From Dromaius novaehollandiae (lineage: Eukaryota; Chordata; Aves; Casuariiformes; Dromaiidae): a DNA stretch of 64,000 bases. Each line of letters begins with the position of its first letter. Position 1 is the stretch's first letter. The DNA lies in assembly GCF_036370855.1 (NCBI RefSeq), contig NC_088130.1, positions 13,359,543-13,423,542 on the forward strand. Direction: 5' to 3'. Both the position numbers and the translations under genes were made by a program. The notes beneath the pieces were generated by a model. The model was not told the origin of the DNA and made no database searches. It saw nothing but the letters and a program-made list of their open reading frames with translations. Shown piece by piece: positions 1-11,400 of this stretch.

Positions 1-1842
1 TTGCAACAGCTACTAGGCTCCCTCAATTGGCTTCGTCCTGTGATAGGCCTGACCAACGAGGAGCTTCACCCGCTTCTCACTTTGCTAAAGGGGGATCCCG
101 CTTTAACTTCCAAAAGAACCCTCTCCACCAATGCCGAAAGGGCACTACAGACTGTTGCGGAGCGTCTCGCTGCTCGGAAGGCCCACCGGAGGCTGGGAGG
201 TGTTCTGTTTGGTCTGATCATTTTTAATTCTACATACCAACCTTTTGCACTCCTGGCTCAGTAGGATCCGAGTCAGCGAGATCCCTTAGTGATCATTGAA
301 TGGCTGTTTTTACCGCATCAATTCTCAAAAACGGTCACTACGCAACCCGAGTTGATCAGTATGCTGATTCAAAAAGGCAGGGATAGAATGATGCTCTTGG
401 ATGGCCAGGATCCTAGAGACATTTATCTACCCATGGACCTCAAACAGCTAGAGTGGCTTTTGAAATATTCATTGTCATTCCAAATTGCCACAGAGGGTTT
501 CGCAGGTCAATTTAGGATCCATCTACCGAAGCACCCACTTTTTCAAACGCTACCGAGTCTTCCTGTATTTAAAGGCTTGAAACTAAGCCCCACCCCTCTG
601 CAGGCACTGACAGTCTTCACAGACGGCTCTGGCCGCATGGGGAGATCTGTCATTGTTTGGCGATCAGAGGTTAACGGCCCTTGGCAGCAAGATGTCCAGA
701 TGGTCCAGGGGTCTCCCCAAATTATAGAATTAGCGGCAGCCATCCGCGCCTTTCGCCGATGGACGGCAGATCTCAATATAGTCACAGACTGCCTACGTGG
801 CAGGGCTCGTTAGTCGCTTGGAGTCCGCATACCTGAAAGAAGTCTCCAACCCTCAGTTATTTGCACTTATGAAGGAATTGTTGTTCCTGTTGAACGGGCA
901 ATCAGGCAAGTACTTTGTCATGCATGTGCGCTCACATACAAATGTCCCAGGCCCGATAACGGAGGGCAACAACCAAGCAGATATGGTGGCTGGCCCTGTG
1001 GTAGTCCCGAACAAATTCGAGCAAGCCCGCCTAACACATGGGTTCTTTCACCAGAATGCCAGAGCACTGGCTCGGCAGTTCTCCCTGTCCAGAGAGCAGG
1101 CACAAAGCATCATTGCCTCGTGCCCGGATTGCCAGCAGCTCATGCCAGCCCCTCCTGCAGGTGTCAACCCTAGGGATCTAACGGCACTGGAGCTGTGGCA
1201 AACGGATGTCACTCATGTACCGGAGTTTGGCAAGCTGAAATATGTGCACGTATCCGTGGACACTTTCTCAGCATGCATTTTTGCCTCCTGCCATACGGGC
1301 AAAAAGGCCAGAGATGTCATTCGACACTTTATAACTGCCTTTTCGAGGTTGGGCATCCCCCGGCGGGTTAAGACTGATAATAGGCCAGGCTATACCGCTC
1401 ACAAAGCTGCACAATTCCTTAGTGCATGGGGAATCTTTCATGTTACAGGTATTCCCCACTCACCTACTGGCCAAGCTATTGTCGAGCGTGTGCATAGAAC
1501 CCTTAAGGAAATGCTACAAAAACAAAAAGGGGGAATGGCCCTCGGTACCCCCTCAGAGCGATTAGCAAAGGCACTATACGTGCTCAACTTCTTGAATCGA
1601 TGGACAGAAGGGGAACCAGCAATGTTGAAACACTTTAACTCCCTCTCAGAAGGCTTACGCCCCGTGCCTCAGCAGGAGAAGGCACAGGTTTTGGTTAAGA
1701 ACTTAGCAATTAATCAGTGAGAGGGACCATACCCGTTAATAACCTGGGGTCGAGGGTATGCTTGTGTCTCCACAGGTACGGGACCAAGATGGGTACCAGC
1801 AAGGTGGGTCCATCCATCACTATGACCATCATTGCCGTCCTG
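1..1842 (+). pseudogene. ERV-1 pol remnant: end of RT, RNase H, integrase
   Basis: This is the 3' two thirds of a retroviral pol; its 5' part lies before the window. It starts in the RT thumb/connection region (LQQLLGSLNWLRPVIGLT). A TAG at 262-264 interrupts the frame, which then continues through RNase H with the acidic residues in VFTDGSG, the E of IIELAAA and the D of NIVTD. Near 790 the frame shifts by a small deletion. The reading then resumes at 797 through the end of RNase H and integrase: a zinc finger (H-x3-H ... CPDC) and a D,D,E core (WQTD, KTDN, GQAIVER). A TGA at 1718-1720 precedes an in-frame C-terminal DNA-binding region (LITWGRGYACV ... RWVPARWV) that ends near 1842 and overlaps the env start, as in alpharetroviruses. 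Two stops and a frameshift make it non-functional. Assignment to an alpha-like (class II) lineage is by motif recognition. Confidence 0.85.
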
Positions 1843-3128
1843 GTGGGAGTAACGGCGGTGAGCGGATTTTGGATCCCACCTGCGCCTAAACAGAACATAT
1901 GGGTAACCCTGGCAAACAAAGCAGGTCAGGACACTCTGTGCCTCTCCATGTCCACGCCAGGAAACCCCTTTAGTACGTGCCTGGTGGGAGTCCCGACGAA
2001 TGGATGGCCGAGCACAACCCAAACCAGATTCATCTGCGCGGGACCCTCAGGCACTGGCAGCAATGGCAGCTGAGGTCCCAAACTGGTTGACAACTGGGAT
2101 GGATGGGCCGGGTACCTGCCCCCCTCCTTGTGAACGAACCGCAGGAGACTGAACTCTTGGGCTCGACCATGATGGACGTTTGCTTATTTTTCAATTATAG
2201 CAGCCGAAATCAATCCTTTGCACAAAATGTTAACTCCTCGCTGGCAATCTATAAGAATGCGACAATCTGGTGCAACTATACTAGCCTTAATGTGTCTGTA
2301 TCCACAAATAAGCCCACACAGCTTCCCCCAGGGGTCTTCTTTATCTGTGGAGACCGAGCCTGGGGAGGGATCCCCTCGCACATAAGGGGAGGGCCATGCA
2401 GTTTGGGACGGCTTACACTGCTGACCCCAAATTTAACAATAATCATGAATTACACAAAATACCACCATTGCTCACGACGGACGACTCACGCCTTTGACCA
2501 AAGTTGCGATAGTGAGGTTGAATTTTGGAGTGTCAGTGGACGCATTCTGGCCTCTATGCTTGCACCAGGGGTTGCAGCTGCTAAAGCTCTTAACACACTG
2601 AATAAATTAGGGTGCTGGCTCGCTAAGCAAAGCAATGCTACATCCGCAGCCTTGTCTAGCTTATTGATAGATGTCGACTCTGTCAGACATGCCACTTTGC
2701 AAAATCGCGCAGCCATAGATTTTCTGTTACTTGCAAGCGGCCACGGGTGTCAGGATTTTGAAGGTATGTGTTGCATGAACCTCTCAGATCACTCTGAGTC
2801 CATTCATGCAGGCATTCAGAAATTATGGGATGAGGTGGCTCAATTTCGGGAAGATGATGAGTGGGGATGGTTTGGCAATTTGCTAAGTAACTGGGGTTTA
2901 GGGGGTTGGATGAAGCAATTAATGAAATGGGTAGCAGAAGGTTTGTTGATCTTTTTATGCATCCTAGTCTGTCCCCCTTGCATTCTGCAATGTACTCAGC
3001 GGATGGTACAACAATCGGTAAGCACAGTCTTAATAGTTCAACAAAACAAAAAAGGGGGAGATGTAGGGGCAGACAGCGAGGGATCGGACAAGATAGAGTT
3101 AAGGAGCCGAAGGCCATGGGCTGAATAG
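1789..3128 (+). pseudogene. ERV-1 env remnant (alpharetrovirus-like SU and TM)
   Basis: Envelope glycoprotein gene broken into two frames. The SU start is at ATG 1789, just after a splice-acceptor-like tccacag, with a hydrophobic signal segment (MTIIAVLVGVTAVSGF); this frame stops at 2071-2073. The rest of SU and all of TM are open in another frame (2103-3128) with many N-glycosylation sites (NYS, NQS, NSS, NAT, NYT). TM has an internal hydrophobic fusion loop between two cysteines (CDSEVEFW ... KLGC), the organisation of avian leukosis-type viruses. It also has a conserved LQNRAAIDFLLLA immunosuppressive-like helix, a CX6CC motif (GCQDFEGMCC) and a membrane span near 2940-3000 with cysteines after it. 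No clear polybasic SU/TM cleavage site is visible. The frame break between SU and TM makes it non-functional as assembled. Confidence 0.82.
3048..3061 (+). other. ERV-1 polypurine tract
   Basis: A purine-only run (aaaaaagggggaga) lies immediately 5' of the 3' LTR, where plus-strand DNA synthesis is primed in retroviruses. It overlaps the end of the env frame. Confidence 0.75.
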
Positions 3129-3368
3129 ATAGCAGTATGGGAACATAGGGAGTAACCGCATGGAATGAGGGAGTGATGATGGGAACATGACCTTCGGGAA
3201 GGTATAACGTGGCGCTTGCAAGGAGAATAGAAAGTACCATAAATCACTGTGGGAAAGTACCTATCTGGGCTAGAGCTTATATAAAGGGCTTGCTTGCTTG
3301 AATAAAGTGGATTCGGATCCAGCACATCAGAGTCCGTGAATCAGACTGCCACACTCGGAGACCCAACA
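3062..3368 (+). repeat. ERV-1 3' LTR (about 307 bp)
   Basis: The LTR begins TGTAGGGG directly after the polypurine tract and appears to end ...GGAGACCCAACA at 3368, giving TG...CA termini. It contains a TATA box (TATATAAA, 3278-3285) and a polyadenylation signal (AATAAA, 3301-3306) at the spacing expected for U3-R-U5. The short length suits alpharetroviruses and EAV-like elements. The 5' LTR is outside the window, so the exact 3' end and the target duplication could not be confirmed. Confidence 0.75.
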
Positions 3369-3689
3369 AAACATTATTTTTTTCCCCATTCCACTAAATA
3401 CCCTCAACAGCTGTCACCTGCTCCTGTTCAGAGCTCTGGGGAGGAGAATGCTCTTGCAGTGTTTGCCATTTTGTTCATTTATGGGAGGTGGCAGAAATGG
3501 GATCTTTCCTCAATGGCTCAGACTAGGCGAGGTTAGAAAGTCATGTGCAATAAAATCAAAGACAGTTTCCTAGTTCTGATGCCTGAGCCATCTGATTCAT
3601 GCCACATGGGAACTGGAGGAAATAAATACTAATAATAAAAACTGTAAGGTGATTAAGAATCAATTATAGGAGAGAGAACCAAGGACTGA
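3369..3689. other. Unannotated interval
   Basis: Host DNA between ERV-1 and an old CR1 fragment. No gene, exon or recognisable repeat was seen. Confidence 0.5.
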
Positions 3690-4350
3690 ATTAACAGATC
3701 CTCCTTCAGGGTAGGGAGATGTCAGTAGTGGAACTCCTCAGGATCCAGTGTTTTTTTTGGGACCAGTCTTATTTGATATTTTCATTTAACAGTCTTGGCT
3801 TAGAAACAGTGCCTACTGAAATTTGCTGATGATTAGGAGGCATTATAATTCTGAGAAGGAAAATATCACTCAAGAGGAAGTGGACTATCTTAACAGAAAT
3901 GAGAAGGAAAAGGTGATGAAAAATAGAATGACTCTGAGACACCGAACTGCTGCAACCATGAAAAAGACACAGATGAGTTTAGAATACAGCAAGAGATATG
4001 TTCCGAGGAGAAATAGGGACATCTTAATGATATTGTCTGGAAATCTATTTGACTGTGTATAGCTGGCCATCATATGCAGGAAGAATGGATTCAAAAGGGT
4101 CATTCGAGTAGCAGCAAGTGAAATTCCCATTGGATATACAGAAAAAAATTCTTCACAATGAGGCTGCTCAAACACTGAACAGGTTTGCTGAAAAAGATGT
4201 GGAGTCTCCATCCTTGGAGATAGTCAAAAATCAACTGGACACAACCTAATTTTGAAGCTGGCCTTGCTTTGTGCAGGAAGTTGCACCTGATGACATCCAG
4301 AGGCACCTTCTGACATAAATGATGCTGTGATTCTGTGGCCAGGGAGGGAA
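3690..4350 (+). mobile_element. Old, diverged CR1 LINE 3' fragment
   Basis: The sequence aligns by eye with the much better preserved CR1 at 59890-63459. The stretch near 3720-3800 (gtagtggaactcctcaggatccagtg...gaccagtcttattt) matches the RT block that reads [10 protein letters not shown] in that copy. The stretch near 4200-4240 (tggagtctccatccttggagatagtcaaaaa) and the final tgattctgtg match its 3' untranslated end. Many indels and no open frame indicate an ancient insertion. Confidence 0.75.
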
Positions 4351-7300
4351 AGGGAGAAACTCCTTGGCGATAAGATGATAACTTATTCGGCAAACTAAAG
4401 CAAAAGGGATTAAGCTTTAAGAGCTTTGATTTTGCAACTCTCCCTTTGTCTACCCTTGGCTTCTGACAAGGGAGTGTCGAGCACCTATTCAGCTGCTGCC
4501 TGTAATGAATTCGAAAGGCCTCAGGACTGAGGCTTGTTAGGCTTGTTCTGTCTGACCTTTTTTTGACAAAGGCTGCAGCTTTGTTTCACTTGGTTTAGCT
4601 GTGGCAACAATTTCTCTCATTCACCAGGTGTCTATGGTTCACTTGTTTTATTTTTGTTCATCTTTGTGTGGTAAAACCATGGTTTTATATAGACAGCAGT
4701 AGCAAGCAGCTATTCTAGGTAGAATGAGATATTTACAACTCTAAGACAGTGACGTAGTGTAGAGAAATACAGGCCTGGTCTGACAGCAGAGACCTTGTGA
4801 AGCGAAGACACATGATGTAGTGTAGGGGAGTACAGACATGCGATGATAAGAGATGGGCCACAAACTTGGCATTGGAGACCTCATAGCTATAAACCACTCA
4901 CCCATAATCAGTTAAAGAAATGCAGGCCTGAAGCTGAACAAAACCGGTTTTAAGGGCAACAAAGAGAACAAAGAAATAGTATCTAACGTATGTAAAGGGC
5001 ACTGCATATAGTAAATTTGGATGTGACATGGAGTTGCAGAACAGTGAAGAAAGAGAAAGGTGCAAATGTGTCTTAGCAAACATAAAAATGACTGCAAGCT
5101 GACCCTAGAGTGAGGAAGAAGAACCCACCACCATCAACAGCATATTCATCCTCCTAGCAGAGGACTCCGGAGGCTGCAAACTTACGGCTTTGCCCTCTCC
5201 AGCAGTCCAAAGCTACTGACTTTAAGATGCAGAGGAGCAATGGGAGGGTGGGCATAACACCAGGGATAGGAGCTAAGATGTGTGGGTGTTACAATTTTGA
5301 TTGTTTTATTACATTATTGAGATTTTTTTTCTCTACAGAAGTTCTGTAACTGCATTATTATTCTTTCTTTTTCCTGTCATAATTTGATCTAGACTAATAA
5401 TGATTAGACTATTAAAGCATCCATTATTCTAACAATAAATTTTTGGCTTTACTTGTCTATAAAGTGTGCTTCCTTGTTGCTCATAAACAGGATTTGGTCT
5501 GTAACACCCCCCAGCTCCCAGGTCACAGCGGTTGTCACAGTGCAGCCAGTCCCAGGTCTCAGCTGAAGGTGACACAGTGACAGGGTGATGTTTCGCACAG
5601 CAAGGTCATCCATGTAGCCTGGGCGATGGTCCATCACTCATCAGAGGCCTCAGACCAGCCCAGGGGAGGATCTGACGATGTCGGAAGGTGTCTTTTAGCC
5701 TTTTTCGTTTTTTGGAAGCACCAGCAGCGAAAATTAGTCCCAAATTAGGAGGTTTTCAGTTTCATTGTACAAGACTGAGTTGTAGGGGTATTCTTATTAT
5801 TCAGAACAAGCTGCAGTTCATTGAGGTCAATAGCATAAGATTTGATAACTTGCTCAGGATGCTTAGACTGGTTACCAGCACTTTCGATATCAGCATTTTA
5901 GTAAGCCATTTGCAAGGTTAAATTGTAATAATGATGTAACCATGGTAATAACGGTAATAATGCTAATGTTCATATTCTGCTGATTCTGTAAAAAATGTGA
6001 AGATTAGTGCGCATAAAATTGAAAATAAATATGCAGAGTAGACAAAACAAACTGTAAAGGACATTGTTTGTGGGAGGAAAGTTTATTCCTCAGCTCTTCC
6101 CCTGAGGAGATGTTTATCTCAGGTCCCTGATGTATTGCAACCTGAAGAAGGTTGTATGGACATAAGCAACAGGCTGAAATAGTAGTTCATCAGCTGTTGT
6201 GTAATTTGTATTTTGGTGGCGTTGCAACTGTTATTGTTAGGTGCCTGGGTACTGCCGTGATGGGAATGTTCTGGGAGACTGAGACTGAGCCAAACCTCAA
6301 CATTTCTAGCATGTATTTATTTATGTTCAGCTAATAGTCAAGCTCTTAACAAGTAAAAATGAAGCATTAATCAGCTATATTCAGCAGACCCTAGGTATCC
6401 AATACCACATGTCTGATGCTCTTTTTCTGGTTCTGGTGCCCACAGTTTTTGATGGCTTTAGGTCTCTGAGGTCAGGATGGCCAGGCTCAAGACTTCTTTG
6501 ATGAAAGAAAACAGAAACGAAGCTGGCCAGTTTCATCCGAAGGATTATTTCCTCTTTTCGTAGATCAAACCCAGTCCATTTTGGTTCCTCCAAATACCTT
6601 GGTTATTGGTTTGTCTAGAAGGGTATTGCCTATTAGATGGCAATTACCTGATTCCTTCTAATAGTTGCAGACTGGGTATCATTATCTTAGTTGTACTAGT
6701 TTTATGCAGCTGCGCCCAACAAACAAATATTACAAAATCTATCACTTCTTATCCTGTATCACTTGGTCTTGAGGTACATCTGGCTGCAAGGCGATCAGAA
6801 CAAAATCACAAGCAGGTCTTGATGCTACAGTGGGAGAGTAATGTTTGGATTTCATTAATAAGGCACATTAAGCCCTGCATAGGTTTCTGCTGAAGTAAAG
6901 CTGTGAGTTAAAAGAATTTCAAAGCAGTCTTTGGTAAGGCTCTGTGTAATTTGAAGCTTATTTAATGGTCAAGAAATTCCACAGAAAGCAAAAGAAAGTG
7001 ACCCCTCCTGTCCCCCAGATACCTACCTCCCAAAATCTCTCACATGCTAAATTTAGAAGAGTTTGATTAAACATTAAGTGGAATAAAAACATAAACAGTG
7101 TGCTCAGAATCTAGCACACATTTTCTTTGTTCACATCTTTTTTTTCTGACTCATCCTTTTAAGTCTCTTTTCAGTAACCAGCCATGCATGTTAGTTGAGA
7201 ATAAAATAACCTCATTAATTCAAGGATTAGTGTAATCTTTTTTAGGATATCAATTTTCTTCTTTGTAGCTCAGGGAGTGTGGTAAAAACTAAAGTTTCAA

Positions 7301-7545
7301 CTTCTTAGAAAAAGGTATTATTCCAGTTCTCAAAGATAAATTCAGCTTTGTTTAAATGGAACAAAAAAACTTGAGTCAAACACGTATTTGTTTTCCACAT
7401 AAAAGGACCGGAACACCTACAGACTAAAGGATTTAAAATGTTAAGCACTTTAACACCTTTCTAAATTATGGGAATTGGCTTGGATGTCTCTTGACAGATA
7501 GTATGCAATAGAAGTGCTAAATGGCATGTATGTTTTTTATTACAG
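4351..7545. other. Unannotated AT-rich interval
   Basis: Short frames only, with no convincing exon or repeat. If the putative exon at 7546 belongs to a spliced gene on the + strand, part of this interval would be its last intron. Confidence 0.5.
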
Positions 7546-7768
7546 TGCATTTGTGAAACGCAAGGAACAGAACTTTGCCATCTCCAAAGCAGCCCTTGCA
7601 TTAACAAACCAAATGAAAGAACCGACTTTCCAGACAGGTGACCTCTCTCAGCTGCTATCTTCTGGTCCGTTAAAGCTCAACACAAGTGCTGCAGAGGAAG
7701 GCTTAGCTGAAATCAAGAAACAAACCATTAGGCGTCAGCAAGCTTTGGGGGAGGTTGTCCTCAACTAG
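7546..7768 (+). CDS. Putative terminal coding exon of an unidentified gene
   Basis: A good splice acceptor (ttttttattacag, ending at 7545) precedes an open frame of 73 full codons (AFVKRKEQNFAISKAA ... QQALGEVVLN) ending in TAG at 7766-7768. The peptide has normal, non-repetitive composition, rich in K, E, Q and L and probably mostly helical. Codon use looks protein-like. An AATAAA signal lies at 8393-8398, so about 640 bp could be its 3' UTR. I do not recognise the protein, and no partner exon was identified upstream. It could be the last exon of a gene starting outside the window, or an exon-derived pseudogene. The strand is opposite to C9orf85. Confidence 0.4.
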
Positions 7769-8392
7769 GGGCAGGTAGGGTTTGGCATACGCCCAGAGGA
7801 ACAAGGGCTGAATTTTTATCCCATAGTTTTTATCGTTTACCTCCAGTTTAGCTAAACCCTGGCTCCCGGCAGGGGCGAGGAGAGGCGGCGGCCCAGGGTG
7901 AGCAGCTCCTGCCGCCGGCCTGCCTGCTTGCCCTCACCCATCCAGCGTTGCATTCAGGGCGAGTGGACAAACGGCAAGAAGTCCTATCCTTCTCTACCCC
8001 AGCAGGACCCTAAGAGCCTCCCCGTGCCCCAAGATCACACCAACCTCCCCACCATCCTTTCTTCCACTGCCTCTTCCACTGCCTTCCACCGCTGGCCTGT
8101 TGACCAACAATGAATGAAAGGTAATTTTCAAGAAAGATAATTTCAAGAAAGATAATTTGTTCTGTGCGTTTTACTTGGAACAACAGAATACAATTTTACT
8201 GACAGTGCTGAGAACCTCTGTAGCTTTGCAAGTGTTGCTTATGGCTCCTCCAGGAAAATCAACACCGACCTTACAGCTAGCAGCACTGCTCCTCAGCACC
8301 ACTGGATCGCTGATCCACCAATGTGGCATCCTGTCCGCTTGCGGTGCTAATCCCAATCACAGCCTTGCAGAGAGGAACTGTTTCAAGTTTTT

Positions 8393-8398
8393 AATAAA
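8393..8398 (+). terminator. Candidate polyadenylation signal
   Basis: AATAAA about 625 bp after the stop of the putative exon at 7546-7768. It is the first convincing + strand signal downstream of that stop. Confidence 0.35.
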
Positions 8399-8415
8399 AT
8401 CTCGATTACAATAAC

Positions 8416-11400
8416 TGGAAGCCTTGGTTTCCGTTTTGCACTTGCAGCTCAGCAGACATTTAAAACGCAAGCTCCCTTCTTGGCTGAGATTTTGTCCAAC
8501 GAAGGTTAGTCCAGTGTGGGTTTTTTCTCCTTCTTTAGAAAGGCTATACTGAAAATGCTTGAAAAAATGTGTTATATAAATATATAACAAAATTATTATG
8601 GGACCTCTATTCTAACCCTGTTCTCAAGATTTTTTATCTTTCAGAAATATGGCCTAACTCAGGTTATTAAAGACTTGGGAGGCTTCTTTAAAAAATGATT
8701 TTGGAAAATGAGATCATGGCTATCTTGACCATTCTGTTTCTTCTTCCTGACAAAGAAAGATTTTTAAGGTAAGAGAGATTTTAAGATTAGCCAGCTGAAA
8801 CTAAAAAGAATATGAGTATATTGGATGTTGAACATAAAAGCAATTTATTCAATTTTAAGTCATTCTTCACATTTCCAAGAGTCACAGAAGCAAGGAAAAA
8901 AAAGGGAAGATGTTGTCCCATCAGTTGATTTCAGCCATCATAGTGATGCTAGACCAGCTAACTAGCTAGATCAGTTGTTACACAAATTTTATCGCACTGA
9001 GCCACATAATCTCTCTGAGTGTGCTGTAATCAGAGCCTTTCATTAGTAGCCCTCCCATTATTGCAAAGACCATTTATGGAGATTTGTATTAAAAGATAAA
9101 AAGGTCATCTATAGCTAAGATATCCCACTCTATATGCTTCCTCAGGGAAAAAATATAAAGGTCCATCCATGACCTTTCGTGCAGTGCATATACACAGTTC
9201 ATGTAAGCTGCTGTGCAGAAAGGGTGTGTGCAAACACTGATATACTACTGTAAGAATAGGAAGTACATGAAAAATACATTTGCGTGACTAATCATCAGTG
9301 TTAGGGCCAGCCATGATTCCTCACTGGACTGGAAATACCACTGTATGTCTCCAAATAATGTGATCGGATATCCCTTTGGGGGATGAGGCTGCCGAGTGCC
9401 TTGGGAGGGAGACTCCCGGCAGCTCTGCTGCTGCACTACTGCTTGATGGAGGAGACCTGACCGGAGCTGGAGGGGCTCCTGCCCCACAGGAACACCCCTT
9501 GGAGCACCTTCCCTTGTTTCAGCATTTCGAAGGGGGCTTTCCAGCGCACCGATGTCACTCCAAACACTCGTCGCTTCGGGTACCAACCTGCCGGGCACCA
9601 GTACCTCCCAGCTACCAGAGGTGCACTGGCCGATTTTGAAGGGTGTATCACTGAGGGGTAGGCAGGCTTGCTGTGATGAGCATCCAAATCACCGTGGGAA
9701 ATGAGCACAGGCTCCGCCGTCATACATGTGCTTTGGAAAATCTTATCTTGCCTTTGGACTGGTTTGGTCAGCTTTTTTCCAGTTTGCCAGCAAAATTACC
9801 ATGTAGATGGGAGACTGCAGCTAATCTGTAGCACAATACAATAATTGCAGTTAAAAATGAGGATAAATTATAATAAGATTTGCTATTGGTATCATGTTAT
9901 GAAGCAGTCAGAATTATTTTGGCAAGATAACTCTTTTGGGGGTGAAGGAAGTAGTAAAACTGTGAGAGATGACAATCTCAGAGTCCGTGTAGAAGTTAAG
10001 CATTTGCAATCACCATGGTTACCTACTTCTAAGTGAGAAATAGGAAGGAAATGTATCATTTATCTTCTGTAGCTGGCCTGCCCCACAACACTATTTTGCA
10101 TTTGGGCTTGGCCCCACTTGGGTCAGCTGTTCAAATGCATGGGCCTGTTTTATGTATGAATAAACACAGAAACTCGTTGGCATGTTCCTGCACTCTGCAA
10201 ACAGGAATCATTAAAAAAGGAACTGATAACAAGAACAAAAAAAATAAACTAACCAAGTCAAGGCTTTTTTTCCCCCTAACTGGCACAAAAATAGATTTTA
10301 TTTTTTTCAAAGGGCAAAATTCAGCTCCAATAGATTGCCTGCACAAGGCCAAGAGGACTACTGAAGCTTTTAATGTCAGTTGTATGTACTGCATAGAGTG
10401 TTTTTTAGATCTTCTGCATTGATTTAAGTCTCCTCCTGTAGGTGCCTTCCATAACAGAAAAAAGTTGCTAGTAAAGAAGTTAATGACCTAAAATGATGGT
10501 TAAGGGAGTATCCAGGAAAACAGTATTTAGGTTTATTAATTTATATCCATCAGCCAAAGAAAGGACTTTCTTTTTCTGCTCTATCCACTTGTTCAAATTC
10601 TCACTAATTCATTCTTCATCAGAAAGGAGAAGAGGTGGTAATTCTAGGAAAGGAATTTTCTTCCACCTTTATTTGGTTTGAACTTAGGAAATTCTTCAAT
10701 AGTTGCTTAACTGACTGTGAAATAAATACCTATTTAAAATTGTATCTGCACTGAAAGTTTCATCCAACGCATGAAAGCAGCAATAATTCTATATTGCACT
10801 TCCACTATCTGCCTACCTATGTGCCACTTGATAACTTGCCTTTATAAATGTCCAACAGTGTTTAGCGCTAAACAACATTATCAGCTTGCTATGTATTTTC
10901 TTATTTAGTCAAGAGATAATTTACAGAGGAGAAAACAGTTTTTTCTACTACTTCCTGTCTGATCAGCTATGTCAGATAAATCATTTACTGCTAGAGCACA
11001 ACAGCAATAGGCATCATCTGGCTTCACAAAATCATGCAGGGCTAAAGATATAAGTAAGTCTAGGTCAGCAGATATATATATTATCTTTTATTAAACAAAA
11101 AATTAGCAATTAGCAATTGGATATTACAAAGGTCTGCCATCTGATAAGCAAAACGAGGCCTTCTGTTATATGTTGTCTAAACCTGGAAGGATTTGCAGAG
11201 GGAAATGATGTTCTTATGTTATATCTAATTTGGTCTAAAAAGATATATTACATCTCTTTCCAAAACATGGCTTGCCCGATTTTCATGCACTGCATGTAAC
11301 AGTATTTTGTTCAATATACAGTTATTTATGGGATGGTCTGTGCCATTTATAGTAGTGCCATTTGCAACACAAGTAGCACTGTGGATCAAATTCAGTGTTC

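Noticed and set aside
3823-4062. 79-codon K/R/E-rich frame
   Set aside because: It lies inside the old CR1 fragment and is of low-complexity composition, with no splice signals.
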